From Picosynechococcus sp. PCC 7003 (lineage in GTDB: Bacteria; Cyanobacteriota; Cyanobacteriia; Cyanobacteriales; MRBY01), in assembly GCF_001693255.1 (NCBI RefSeq), contig NZ_CP016474.1, positions 1,568,661-1,632,660 on the forward strand: a stretch of 64,000 nucleotides of DNA, read 5' to 3'. The notes below the pieces were generated by a model. The model made no database searches and was not told where the DNA came from. It saw nothing but the letters and a program-made list of their open reading frames with translations. A program made the position numbers and the translations under genes. Shown here in pieces: positions 1-9,159 of the stretch; position 1 is the first letter of the stretch, and every line of letters starts with the position of its first letter.

Positions 1-2
1 TT

Positions 3-122
3 GCTGTTTTTCGTCCAGAGCCTGGAACGACCTGTCCCAGTGCCGCGTTCATCCAAGCAGCCCAACGCCACGGAGAAGGACGGCTCAAGTCACCGCCAAC
101 GATTCAACTGCCAGCTTTCTAG
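3..122 (+). CDS. Possible 3' end of a gene cut by the window start
   Basis: A frame open from the first bases runs to a TAG at 120-122. It would encode about 39 C-terminal residues, rich in Pro, Ala and Gln and ending in QLPAF. I do not recognise it. It would converge on the arsS stop codon with an overlap of about two bases, which is a plausible arrangement, but two other frames here are also open, so the coding call is weak. The bases left of the window would settle it. Confidence 0.3.
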   Translation, partial: AVFRPEPGTTCPSAAFIQAAQRHGEGRLKSPPTIQLPAF

Positions 123-1117
123 CTCAAAGCACCACCACAACTCGAACCGCTCCCCGCTGTGCAACCATAGCAATAGGGCTTCGTTGCCACCGTTTTAATG
201 GCATCCAAAGAGTTGGCCTCTAGGAGATGCTGCACTGTAACAGGCTGACCGTCGGGAGTGCGAGCAGGGAGATTTTCCATCTGGTTAAAATCACAATCAA
301 AAATATTGCCTTGGTAATCCACAGAAAGCTGATTCCGACACATAAGGTTTGGCACCGTTTTCCCGTTGTGATGTGCCGCTAAAAAGCTGAGATAGGGTTC
401 ATAAAGCTCGTGGGCCTGGAGATAATTTTTAACCCGGCCAATGGGCAAATTCGTGATCGTAAACAGGTGATTAAACTGAATTTGAAAATGATTTTCCAAA
501 TAAGCTTTGTAATCCTGTTCTAGGGCCGCCTGATTGGGGGTAAGGGAAAAGTCCTGGTTCCGGGGCACGGGCGGATTGTAAACCAAATCCAAAACTAGGG
601 CTGGATCCCGACCGTAGCCCAGGGCATGTAATCGTTGTAGGGCCGCAATGGAATCTTGATATACCCCCGTACCCCGTTGGCGATCGACATTATCTTCCAA
701 ATAACAGGGTAGGGAAGCCACCACGCGCACCTGATTTTCCGCAAAATATCTGGGTAAGTCCTCATACCCAGGCACGAAAAAAATTGTGAGGTTTGAGCGC
801 ACAATGACATCTTTTCCCGTTTCCCGTGCTGCGGCCACCAGTTGCCGGAATCCGTAATGCATTTCCGGTGCTCCCCCAGTGAGATCCACCGTTTGAATTT
901 GGGGAAAGGTGCGAATCACTTGGATTAATTGGGCACAAATTTCCGGGCTGAGTTCCTCGGTGCGCTTCGGGCCAGCCTCGACATGGCAATGGGTGCAGGC
1001 GAGGTTACATTTTTTACCGAGGTTAATTTGGAGGGTACTGATGGGAGTTTTGCTGAGGGGCTGACCCAAGGTTTTCTGAAAAGCGGGGATGGCGGTTTGG
1101 GTAGGGGTTTGAACCAT
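119..1117 (-). CDS. arsS: Arsenosugar biosynthesis radical SAM protein ArsS
   Basis: Radical SAM enzyme thought to add the 5'-deoxyadenosyl group to dimethylated arsenic on the route to arsenosugars. From the ATG at 1117 the protein has 332 residues. The CxxxCxxC cluster motif is C37, C41, C44, followed by HVEAGP, which is typical of this subfamily. A conserved Cys-rich tail carries C316, C319 and C327; some relatives have selenocysteine in this tail, but here all are ordinary Cys codons. The frame extends to a TTG at 1156, but the ATG gives the usual N-terminus. It lies just downstream of arsM on the same strand, so the two are probably one transcript. Family assignment is confident; the substrate is inferred from the family. 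Confidence 0.92.
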   Translation of the reverse strand: MVQTPTQTAIPAFQKTLGQPLSKTPISTLQINLGKKCNLACTHCHVEAGPKRTEELSPEICAQLIQVIRTFPQIQTVDLTGGAPEMHYGFRQLVAAARETGKDVIVRSNLTIFFVPGYEDLPRYFAENQVRVVASLPCYLEDNVDRQRGTGVYQDSIAALQRLHALGYGRDPALVLDLVYNPPVPRNQDFSLTPNQAALEQDYKAYLENHFQIQFNHLFTITNLPIGRVKNYLQAHELYEPYLSFLAAHHNGKTVPNLMCRNQLSVDYQGNIFDCDFNQMENLPARTPDGQPVTVQHLLEANSLDAIKTVATKPYCYGCTAGSGSSCGGALS

Positions 1118-1157
1118 GGTGATTGGGAGAACAGAACAAGGATGAGTTTTAAGCAAT

Positions 1158-2345
1158 TTAGCAACAACTGTCGGGGCTGCAACAGGCGGAGTCTACGGTT
1201 AGTTGGGTCAGGTTATAATCTGCGCCTTTGGTCTCTTGGGGATCACGGCGGGCCTCTGGAGGACAGTTGAATGGAGCAGCGGCTTCCGAGGAAATTCCTT
1301 GGTAGGGGGCAACGGCGATAAATTGCCCAGCATAGGGGCCGTCGGGATTGGTTAGGCGTTGAAAGGTTTGATCACTAACGGCCATTCTTTCTCCCCGAAA
1401 ATAGGTGTGGCCCGCGTCGTCTTGGATCTGCTGCCAGGGGCCTTTATAAATAACTGCTTGGTGCCGTTCGCGACCAATGCCCACTTTGCCTTTGTAGGCC
1501 CGGACAGTCAAGGAGCGAAATTCGATGCCATCAATGGTTTGCCAGGGTTCAGCAGCGTAACTCAAGATTTCCACCCCATAAAAACCAGCATCCACAAACA
1601 TTTGCAAAAATTCGGCTTCGAGGAAAGCGCCAGCAATGCAACCACTCCATAGCTCTGGATCATTGAGGATTTTTTCGGTGGGTGTCTCGTCACAAACAAT
1701 GTCCGAGATAACGGCGCGGCCACCTTGTTTGAGTACCCGGTGGATTTCTTGGAACAGTTGTTGTTTATCGCTGGGTTTGACGAGGTTCAGAACACAGTTG
1801 GAAATCACCAGATCAATGCTCTCGTCGGCAATCAAAGGGGACTCTGCCCGGAGGCGATCGCCTTCTGTTTCATAGCGGGCGATATCTTCTAGGGTGGTAA
1901 TGGGATTAGCCTGGAGCCAAGCCTGGAGCGGATCGAGGGGGAGTTTGAGGTCTTGGATTTTCCCTTTGACAAATTCGGTATTGTGGAAGCCAATTTTGGT
2001 GGCGATCGCCCCTTGATATTTACGGGCGAGATTTAACATCACATCATTAAAATCAATGCCAATCACCTTCCCTGTCGGCCCCACTTTTTGGGCGACCATG
2101 TAGCAATTCTTGCCAGCCCCCGAACCGAGATCCAAGACGACATCCCCTGGTTTTGCATAGCGAGTCGGATCACCACAACCGTAATCCTTTGTCAAAATTT
2201 CATCGGGAATCACATCCAGATAATGGACATCCTGGTATTCCGTCGGACAACACAGGCTGGGTTCATGGGTCTCGGCTCCCGCTTGGTAGCGACTGAGAAC
2301 CGCATTCTCCACATCGTAGGTCGGTGTAATACTTTGTTCGGGCAT
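1158..2345 (-). CDS. arsM: Arsenite S-adenosylmethionine methyltransferase (ArsM, arsenosugar type)
   Basis: SAM-dependent methyltransferase expected to methylate trivalent arsenic and supply ArsS. Counted from the ATG at 2345 (395 residues), the SAM-binding motif I LDLGSGAG is at 71-78 and C81 follows it. Conserved cysteines C32, C33, C57 and C81 fit arsenic ligands. The last residues are very Cys-rich (a CC pair, then SCC at the end), typical of this family. An in-frame ATG at 2387 would add 14 residues; neither start has a strong ribosome binding site. The gene is transcribed away from ribD, with about 185 bp of shared upstream region. No arsR, arsB or arsC is visible nearby. Confidence 0.9.
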   Translation of the reverse strand: MPEQSITPTYDVENAVLSRYQAGAETHEPSLCCPTEYQDVHYLDVIPDEILTKDYGCGDPTRYAKPGDVVLDLGSGAGKNCYMVAQKVGPTGKVIGIDFNDVMLNLARKYQGAIATKIGFHNTEFVKGKIQDLKLPLDPLQAWLQANPITTLEDIARYETEGDRLRAESPLIADESIDLVISNCVLNLVKPSDKQQLFQEIHRVLKQGGRAVISDIVCDETPTEKILNDPELWSGCIAGAFLEAEFLQMFVDAGFYGVEILSYAAEPWQTIDGIEFRSLTVRAYKGKVGIGRERHQAVIYKGPWQQIQDDAGHTYFRGERMAVSDQTFQRLTNPDGPYAGQFIAVAPYQGISSEAAAPFNCPPEARRDPQETKGADYNLTQLTVDSACCSPDSCC

Positions 2346-2530
2346 TGGTGAGTTTAAACCCCAGATCAGCGCGTATGTGTTGATCATGATATCGATGATT
2401 TATGAAAATCACCTGAGTCAATGGCGCAAATACGGCCAAATCAACTGAATTTCCTCACCATCAGTTAACCTTTGCCCCTATGTCTGCCCTTCGGTTCTTG
2501 CCTACAATGGGAAAGAATTTTTAAGTTTAA

Positions 2531-3655
2531 ATGTTGCCTTCACCCATGACCTCAAACGCTGCCCCCGTTGGAACTGACTTTGATCGTGCCATGATGCAAC
2601 GCTGTATTACGTTAGCAAAGCAGGCAGCCGGAAAAACCGCCCCCAACCCGATGGTGGGAGCTGTGGTCGTTCAAGATCAAAAAATTATTGGCGAAGGATT
2701 TCATCCGGGGGCAGGTCAACCCCATGCAGAGGTGTTTGCTCTCCGGGAGGCAGGGGCAGCCGCTAAAGGAGCAACGCTCTATGTCAGCCTAGAACCCTGT
2801 AATCACCACGGCAGAACACCCCCCTGTAGTCAGGCTGTGGTCAAAGCGGGTGTTGCCAAAGTGGTGGTGGGCATGATCGATCCGAATCCTTTGGTGGCAG
2901 GGGGCGGTTTAAAAACCCTTACAGATGCGGGTATTGAGGTCGTAACGGGTGTTGAAGAGGCCGCTTGTCGTGCGTTAAATGCAGGCTTCATTTGGCGGAT
3001 GGTGCATCAACGTCCTTTCGGAATTTTGAAATATGCCATGACCCTCGATGGGAAAATTGCCACAACCACGGGCCACAGTGCTTGGATCACCCACCAGGAA
3101 ACTCGTAATCGAGTCTATGATCTTCGTTCTCAGTGTGATGCCGTGGTTGTCGGGGGAAATACGGTACGCTTGGATGATCCCTATTTAACGACTCACGGGA
3201 CTACTGACCATAATCCTTTGCGTGTTGTTGTGAGCCAGACTTTAACCCTGCCCCGCGATCGCCATTTGTGGGATGTGGCCGCTGCGCCGACGGTGGTTTT
3301 AACCCAGGCCACAGCAAACCCAGAGATGCAGGATTTCCTCCGGCAACGAGGAGTGGAAGTGGTGCACCTTGATCCGGTAGCCCCTGAGGGCGTGATGCAA
3401 TATCTCTACGACCGGGGTTGTTTGCAGGTGTTGTGGGAATGTGGCGGTACCCTCGCGGCGGCGGCGATCGCCTCTGGCAGTGTCCAAAAGGTAATGGCTT
3501 TTATCGCGCCGAAAATTATTGGTGGCCAAGGAGCACCGACCCCCGTGGGAAATTTAGGTTTAACGCTCATGGACGAGGCGATCGCCCTCGAAAATGTCAA
3601 GCTTCAATCCATCGGCCATGATTTTTTAATCGAAGGTCAATTATCCACTATATAG
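2531..3655 (+). CDS. ribD: Bifunctional riboflavin biosynthesis deaminase/reductase RibD
   Basis: Catalyses the second and third steps of riboflavin synthesis: deamination of the pyrimidine intermediate, then NADPH-dependent reduction of the ribosyl side chain. The N-terminal deaminase domain (about 18-160) has the zinc motif H65-A-E67 and PC at 89-90 with C99. The C-terminal reductase domain starts near FGILKYAMTLDGKIAT (about 163) and runs to the end. Its 374 residues are the normal length. The ATG at 2531 is chosen; an internal ATG six codons on (MTSN) is also possible. It stands alone, with the AT-rich island beginning right after its stop. Confidence 0.95.
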   Translation: MLPSPMTSNAAPVGTDFDRAMMQRCITLAKQAAGKTAPNPMVGAVVVQDQKIIGEGFHPGAGQPHAEVFALREAGAAAKGATLYVSLEPCNHHGRTPPCSQAVVKAGVAKVVVGMIDPNPLVAGGGLKTLTDAGIEVVTGVEEAACRALNAGFIWRMVHQRPFGILKYAMTLDGKIATTTGHSAWITHQETRNRVYDLRSQCDAVVVGGNTVRLDDPYLTTHGTTDHNPLRVVVSQTLTLPRDRHLWDVAAAPTVVLTQATANPEMQDFLRQRGVEVVHLDPVAPEGVMQYLYDRGCLQVLWECGGTLAAAAIASGSVQKVMAFIAPKIIGGQGAPTPVGNLGLTLMDEAIALENVKLQSIGHDFLIEGQLSTI

Positions 3656-3685
3656 ATTTTTATTGTTTGCTTAAATGAGGTTAAT

Positions 3686-5233
3686 TTGGTAACAATATTA
3701 AATATTTCTTTAGGTGATTTTTCAGCAGAAAATGACTTGAACCTCAGCGAATATTTTGTTGAAGACACCCCAGCTTATAGAGCTTCAGAAGACATAAATG
3801 ATGATCGGTACATATTGTTGGGGCGTACTGGTTCAGGTAAATCCGCAATATTATCACACATCAACAGCAAATTTAGAGATAATAGTAATTATATCTGTGC
3901 TTTTATTCGACCAGAAAAAAGCTATCTAGAAGCCATTATCCAAACAGATGAATTCTTTGAATTGAAAACAATAAAAGGGCTTGAAAAAATACTTTTTAAG
4001 CTGATATGGCAATATGTAATTATGATTGAGGTTCTCCGAGAAAAATATGGACATAATGGTCCAGCAAGAAAACTTAAATTATTGATTGGGAATGATCTAA
4101 AAGCTTATAAATTTCTAAATAAAGTCAATCAATTATCTAGAGAAAATCAAACGTTAGCTGACGTAATAATTAATTTATTGAAGGAAATAAAAATTCAAAT
4201 AAAGGATATTTCAGTTTCCGCAGGGAAAGACGCAAGATCGTCTTCTTACGAAGTTACTCATGGGCTCATTAAAGAGACCGAAAGTTTTCATAAAAATGGA
4301 TTTTGGGATGTGGTTGGTGGAGCAAAATTGTATCTTCTATTCGATGATTTAGATCTTGGATGGAATCCTGAAGATGAAAATCAACAACTACTTCTTGGTA
4401 GTTTGTTCATGGTTATGAAAGACTATGTTTATCGAGAAAGAGTAAAACCATTGATTGCATTGAGAACAAATATTCTTGAGGGGTTAGATTTACCTCAAAG
4501 AGAAAAATTTGACAACAATATACTACGAATCTCGTGGACTAAACCCAAGCTTGAAACCATGCTTCTACTACGTTTTATTAGATACTCTACTACTCGAAAA
4601 ATAGAAGGCATGAGTGACATCTTTGATTTAAGCTCTCAAGAAAATATAAATTCTCCTGTTGATTACATGATCAAAAGAACCCTCTATCGACCACGAGATT
4701 TATTAGCCTTTTGTATGCATGCGATCGAAGAAACAAGCAAAATTGGTTGTGGCAAGATTACAATTAAAAATGTTGTTGATGCCGAATCTCAATATTCCTT
4801 GAATAGAACACAGGCACTTGCAGATGAGTGGAAGTATCTATATCCTGATTTGGATTCTCTCGTTAAGCTTTTAATAAAAATTGCAAAAAACACTGGAAAC
4901 CTTGAATATATTTCTCCGAAAAAACTTAAAGAAATTTTAATCGAGGCAAAAGAGAGAATTTTAACTACGCCTGAGCCTAATCGTTTTTATGAAAATATTA
5001 AGTGGCTAGGTTCATATTTTCCTGACGACAATAGTCCTGGTGAAATTGTTAATAGATTATTTAAGTTAGGCATTATTGGGTATAAGCAACTTTCAGATAG
5101 CAGATATATTTTTTCGTATGAATTAGATAAACTACCAGACATCAATGAAAGTACATATTTTACTTTTCATCCAATGTTTGAAAAACTATCTACAAGTGAA
5201 CTAGCATTTGGAGACAGAAATCCTTGGGAATAA
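3686..5233 (+). CDS. P-loop ATPase of the Sll1717 family
   Basis: A 515-residue predicted ATPase resembling the family named after Synechocystis Sll1717; its function is not known to me. Walker A is GRTGSGKS at 46-53 and the Walker B-like stretch is LYLLFDDLD with D220 and D221. The remainder is mainly helical and Lys/Glu/Ile-rich, with no membrane segment or recognised effector domain. The start is a TTG at 3686, supported by GAGG five bases upstream. Base composition is clearly AT-richer than ribD or uvrA and no complete HIP1 site lies inside, which suggests acquired DNA. Together with the toxin-antitoxin pair downstream it forms an island between housekeeping genes. A defence role is only a guess from ATPase type and context. 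Confidence 0.85.
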   Translation: MVTILNISLGDFSAENDLNLSEYFVEDTPAYRASEDINDDRYILLGRTGSGKSAILSHINSKFRDNSNYICAFIRPEKSYLEAIIQTDEFFELKTIKGLEKILFKLIWQYVIMIEVLREKYGHNGPARKLKLLIGNDLKAYKFLNKVNQLSRENQTLADVIINLLKEIKIQIKDISVSAGKDARSSSYEVTHGLIKETESFHKNGFWDVVGGAKLYLLFDDLDLGWNPEDENQQLLLGSLFMVMKDYVYRERVKPLIALRTNILEGLDLPQREKFDNNILRISWTKPKLETMLLLRFIRYSTTRKIEGMSDIFDLSSQENINSPVDYMIKRTLYRPRDLLAFCMHAIEETSKIGCGKITIKNVVDAESQYSLNRTQALADEWKYLYPDLDSLVKLLIKIAKNTGNLEYISPKKLKEILIEAKERILTTPEPNRFYENIKWLGSYFPDDNSPGEIVNRLFKLGIIGYKQLSDSRYIFSYELDKLPDINESTYFTFHPMFEKLSTSELAFGDRNPWE

Positions 5234-5411
5234 TATGGAGTCAGTCATTATTATTATGGGATTTAGATGTTGAATACTAGGTTCTAGAATTGCAGCAATA
5301 CAGCGTTTTCCAGTCTAATGAGTCGTCAATGGGTGATCATTGGTTTACTTTAGATAATCTTAAGAGTATTGAAATGATACTTTTTTCAATTAAGCTATTG
5401 TCAAGATTAAT

Positions 5412-5759
5412 CTACGAAATATCGTCGTTTTCAAGCATAAGTTGAACGCAAGTTTGGAGAGAATTTAATTTTGTTGTCATAATGCTCCAAACGATTTTGG
5501 TATTCACACGAAAATATGTATGGGCAATAATATCCCTCAAGCCGGCAACCTTCCTCCATTCAATTTGTGGATATTGCTCACGTAGAGAATCGGGAATCTG
5601 TTTTGTTGCTTCGCCAATAATTTGCAAATTGTGGGCGATCGCATCAAGGGTATGACTGTCTTCACAAAGCTCTTCATAGGTTAAATTCTCAGCATAATTT
5701 TGAATTTTTGTAATGCTCTTGAGAATATCGGTGAGATAGAGACGAAGACTACGGGACAT
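5412..5759 (-). CDS. hepT: HepT-type toxin (DUF86, HEPN ribonuclease family)
   Basis: Small helical protein of the HEPN/DUF86 family, the toxin half of MntA/HepT modules. Its 115 residues contain the catalytic-type R-x4-H motif (R75 to H80) followed by the characteristic HxY (Y82). In studied members the toxin is an RNase or RNA-targeting factor, neutralised when the partner nucleotidyltransferase AMPylates a Tyr in this motif. The start overlaps the end of mntA by 11 bases, so the pair is probably translationally coupled. It is read opposite to the neighbouring ATPase gene. Confidence 0.9.
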   Translation of the reverse strand: MSRSLRLYLTDILKSITKIQNYAENLTYEELCEDSHTLDAIAHNLQIIGEATKQIPDSLREQYPQIEWRKVAGLRDIIAHTYFRVNTKIVWSIMTTKLNSLQTCVQLMLENDDIS

Positions 5760-6054
5760 AAATCACTTGTTTAAGGATATTTTCTCTGATTTGGGGTTTG
5801 AGATCTTCTTTGATGACAAGATCTACTTTGCGGTTAAATAGTTCCTCAAGAAAAAATTTCAAATCCATGTAAATATCAAATGTGAGTTCAGTATCAAACT
5901 CTACTAAAAAATCTAAATCACTATCGATAGTCGCTTCATCACGGGCAGTAGAACCAAATAGAGCGAGAGACTTTACCCCAAATTTTTCAAGCTGATTATG
6001 GTATTTTGCAAGGCTCGAAAGGACAAAACTTTGCTTAAGTATTTCGGGCTTCAT
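5749..6054 (-). CDS. mntA: MntA-type minimal nucleotidyltransferase antitoxin
   Basis: Minimal nucleotidyltransferase, antitoxin partner of HepT. From the ATG at 6054 it has 101 residues with a GS-x10-DxD active-site signature (G34, S35, D46, D48) and a later VDLVI strand supplying the third acidic residue. The ATG is preferred because an AGGT-type ribosome binding site precedes it by about seven bases; an in-frame GTG at 6114 would add 20 residues without such support. It is first in the mntA-hepT operon. The intact catalytic motifs suggest the antitoxin is active. Confidence 0.88.
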   Translation of the reverse strand: MKPEILKQSFVLSSLAKYHNQLEKFGVKSLALFGSTARDEATIDSDLDFLVEFDTELTFDIYMDLKFFLEELFNRKVDLVIKEDLKPQIRENILKQVIYVP

Positions 6055-6132
6055 AAAATTACCTACTGACAGCGACAAATTTTTTCTTGTAATTGTCATT
6101 ATTCTACTAAACACTTTGGCGATCGCCGTTTA

Positions 6133-8958
6133 TTATTTCTTCGTTAATAGCGGTTTGAGGAATTTACCTGTGTAGGATTCTTTGACCTTAATCAAATCTT
6201 CAGGTGTGCCCGTTGCAATAATCTCTCCGCCGCGATCGCCACCCTCTGGCCCTAGATCGATTAGCCAATCACTACAGCGAATCACATCCAAATTATGCTC
6301 AATGACGAGGACAGAATTTCCTTTGTCAACAAGCCGTTGCAACACATTTAATAGATGATGCACATCATAGAAAGACAGTCCTGTGGTCGGTTCGTCAATC
6401 AAATAAAGGGTTTTGCCCGTCGCCCGTCGCGACAGTTCCGAAGCCAGTTTTACCCGTTGTGCTTCCCCACCGGAGAGGGTTGGTGCCGGTTGCCCCAAGC
6501 GAATATAACCCAAGCCCACATCAACCAGGGTTTGTAGTCGATTTGCCGCCGTTGTGATATTTTCAAACACGCCCAACGCCTCTTCCACCGTCATATTCAA
6601 CACATCCGAAATGGAATAACCCTTAAATTTCACCTGAAGGGTTTCGCGGTTGTATCTTGCCCCCTTGCACACCTCACATTGCACATAAACATCCGGCAAG
6701 AAATTCATCTCAATCACATTCACCCCTTGACCACTGCACGCCTCGCAACGTCCCCCTTTTACGTTGAAGGAAAATCGCCCTTTTTTGTAACCTCTCGTTT
6801 TCGCTTCCACCGTTTCGGCAAATAGATTCCGAATGGGGTCAAAAATTCCGGTGTATGTGGCGGGATTCGAGCGGGGGGTTCTACCAATTGGCGATTGATC
6901 AATGACGATCACTTTATCAATGGACTTTAACCCTTTGACACCGCCCAACTCCTTTGGAAAAGGCACATTCCGATTCAGGCTATGTTGCAACGCCGGATAA
7001 AGCAATTCATTCATCAGGGTGGATTTGCCGGAACCGGACACCCCAGTCACGGACACCAATTTTCCGAGGGGAATTTCTACGGTGATATTTTTGAGGTTAT
7101 TTTTGGTGCAATTTTCAAGGCGTAATCTGCCGCCGTTGCCTTCCCGTCGCTCTGGGGGCGTTTCGATGGTACGTCTGCCGGAGAGATAAGCACTGGTGAG
7201 GGATTGTTTATTTTTGAGAAATTTGTCAAAGCTGCCCTGAAAGACGATTTCACCGCCATGCACCCCTGCTTTTGGCCCAATATCAACGATGTGATCGGCG
7301 GTGCGAATGGTGTCCTCGTCATGTTCTACGACGATCAGTGTATTGCCGAGGTCACGCAATTTTTCTAGGGTTTGCAACAATCGCTCATTATCTCGCTGGT
7401 GTAGCCCGATGCTGGGTTCGTCGAGTACGTATAAAACCCCTGTTAAGCCGGCACCGATCTGGGTGGCAAGGCGAATGCGCTGGGCTTCTCCCCCTGAGAG
7501 GGTCATAGCGGCACGGTCGAGGGTCAGGTAATCTAAGCCGACATCGAGCAAAAAATTTAATCTGGCGCGAATTTCTTTTAGGGCTAATTCGCCGATCAGT
7601 TTTTGGCGATCGCTTAACTCTAGATTTTCCACCCGTTCGAGGCAGTCCCGAATGGCAACGCTGGTCAATTCATCGATATTATATTGTCCTAAACGCACCG
7701 ACAAAGCTTCGGGTTTAAGTCGTTTTCCTTGACAGACTTCGCAGGGTTGATTAATTAAATATTTTTCAAGTTTATCTTTAATGGCATCGGAATTTGTGTC
7801 TTCATAATTGCGTTCTAATAGTTTTAAAATGCCGGAATAATGGCGATAGTAACCTTTGCCACCCCCATAGCGGGATTCTTCCTCAAACCAAATGGGTTCT
7901 TCTGTGCCGTGGAGTAAAATTTTTTGGTGTTCTTTACTGAGTTTTTCCCACGGAGTTTGGATCTCAAAACCAAAGTTTTGTCCGAGGTTATATAACAACG
8001 ATAAATAGTAGGTATTTTCCTTTTCTGACCAAGGGGCGATCGCCGCATAGAGGGGTTGTTTCGGATCGGGAATCACGAGATCAGGGGAAAAACGCCGATG
8101 ACTGCCTAACCCATGACAGGCGGGACAAGCGCCATAGGGGGAGTTAAAGGAAAACAAACGGGGGGATAATTCTTCCATCACCGCACCATGTTCGGGGCAG
8201 GCGAAATTTTCGGAAAAAATAATTTGTTCACCCGTCTCAATTAAATCGACGATCGCCGTCCCTTCAGAATGCTTTAAACAGGTGCTTAAAGAATCCACTA
8301 ATCGCTCTTGAATGCCCTCTTTTTTCACCAATCGATCCACCACAATTTCGATGGTGTGATAGTGATTTTTATTGAGGGAAATATTGTCACTGAGTTCGCG
8401 GGTTTCGCCATTAATTCTCACCCGTGCAAACCCTTCGGCGGCAATACTAGAAAGGGTCTTTTTGTGGGTTCCCTTTTGGTGCCGCACAATGGGGGAAAGT
8501 AACTGAAATTTGGTGCGCTCCGGCAATGCCAACACCCGATCACACATCTCATCGATGGTCTGGGGCGCAATCGGGCGATCGCAGTGGGGACAGTGGGGTT
8601 CACCCGCCCGCCCGAAGAGTAACCGCAGATAATCGGCAATTTCCGTGACGGTTCCCACCGTGGAACGGGGGTTATGGGAAGTGGATTTTTGGTCAATGGA
8701 GATCGCCGGACTCAGCCCTTCAATGGCATCCACATCGGGTTTATCCAACTGCCCTAAAAACTGCCGTGCGTAAGCACTGAGGGATTCTACATAACGGCGC
8801 TGTCCCTCCGCAAAAATCGTGTCAAACGCCAAGGACGACTTCCCCGAACCGGACACCCCCGTAAACACAATCAACTGGTTACGCGGCAAATCGAGATCCA
8901 CATTTTTTAAGTTGTGCTGTCTTGCGCCACGGATGCGGATTTGGTCGGATTTGCTCAT
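6133..8958 (-). CDS. uvrA: Excinuclease ABC subunit UvrA
   Basis: Damage-recognition ATPase of nucleotide excision repair, acting with UvrB and UvrC. It has two ABC-type ATPase halves. The first Walker A is GVSGSGKS at 34-41, a CPHC zinc-binding pair lies in the first insertion, and the first LSGGEAQR signature follows; a second Walker A, the CEAC...CEVC zinc module and a second LSGGEAQRVKL make up the C-terminal half. From the ATG at 8958 (941 residues) the protein begins with the usual IRIRGARQHNLKN. In-frame ATGs at 8973 and 8997 are possible; the latter has an AGG 10 bases upstream. It is complete, with no sign of damage. Confidence 0.97.
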   Translation of the reverse strand: MSKSDQIRIRGARQHNLKNVDLDLPRNQLIVFTGVSGSGKSSLAFDTIFAEGQRRYVESLSAYARQFLGQLDKPDVDAIEGLSPAISIDQKSTSHNPRSTVGTVTEIADYLRLLFGRAGEPHCPHCDRPIAPQTIDEMCDRVLALPERTKFQLLSPIVRHQKGTHKKTLSSIAAEGFARVRINGETRELSDNISLNKNHYHTIEIVVDRLVKKEGIQERLVDSLSTCLKHSEGTAIVDLIETGEQIIFSENFACPEHGAVMEELSPRLFSFNSPYGACPACHGLGSHRRFSPDLVIPDPKQPLYAAIAPWSEKENTYYLSLLYNLGQNFGFEIQTPWEKLSKEHQKILLHGTEEPIWFEEESRYGGGKGYYRHYSGILKLLERNYEDTNSDAIKDKLEKYLINQPCEVCQGKRLKPEALSVRLGQYNIDELTSVAIRDCLERVENLELSDRQKLIGELALKEIRARLNFLLDVGLDYLTLDRAAMTLSGGEAQRIRLATQIGAGLTGVLYVLDEPSIGLHQRDNERLLQTLEKLRDLGNTLIVVEHDEDTIRTADHIVDIGPKAGVHGGEIVFQGSFDKFLKNKQSLTSAYLSGRRTIETPPERREGNGGRLRLENCTKNNLKNITVEIPLGKLVSVTGVSGSGKSTLMNELLYPALQHSLNRNVPFPKELGGVKGLKSIDKVIVIDQSPIGRTPRSNPATYTGIFDPIRNLFAETVEAKTRGYKKGRFSFNVKGGRCEACSGQGVNVIEMNFLPDVYVQCEVCKGARYNRETLQVKFKGYSISDVLNMTVEEALGVFENITTAANRLQTLVDVGLGYIRLGQPAPTLSGGEAQRVKLASELSRRATGKTLYLIDEPTTGLSFYDVHHLLNVLQRLVDKGNSVLVIEHNLDVIRCSDWLIDLGPEGGDRGGEIIATGTPEDLIKVKESYTGKFLKPLLTKK

Positions 8959-9080
8959 GGGGGCGATCGCCATTATCGAGGAAAAGTGCTTAAACATTAT
9001 AGATAGACCTGTCGAGAATTTCAGAGCCCTGCCCTGGTCAGATCCTTAACCGCTAAGCCACAGCAATTTGCATCAAACAA

Positions 9081-9109
9081 TAAAAAACCACAGCCCGATG
9101 CCGTGGTTT
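9081..9109 (-). terminator. Rho-independent terminator after the fasciclin gene
   Basis: The arms AAACCAC (9085-9091) and GTGGTTT (9103-9109) form a stem of seven pairs, with two further inner pairs after a mismatch. On the minus strand the stem is followed by a T-rich run (TTTTTTATTG). It lies 50 bases past the fasciclin stop codon and so would end that transcript before uvrA. Confidence 0.75.
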
Positions 9110-9159
9110 CGCAGATAACCAAAATCGTTATAGTGTTAAATCACTTTACTGAAATCAAC

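Noticed and set aside
9036-9070. tRNA-like D-arm sequence (GGCTTAGCGGTTAAGG) on the minus strand
   Set aside because: No matching T-arm, anticodon stem or acceptor stem follows, so it is not a tRNA gene.
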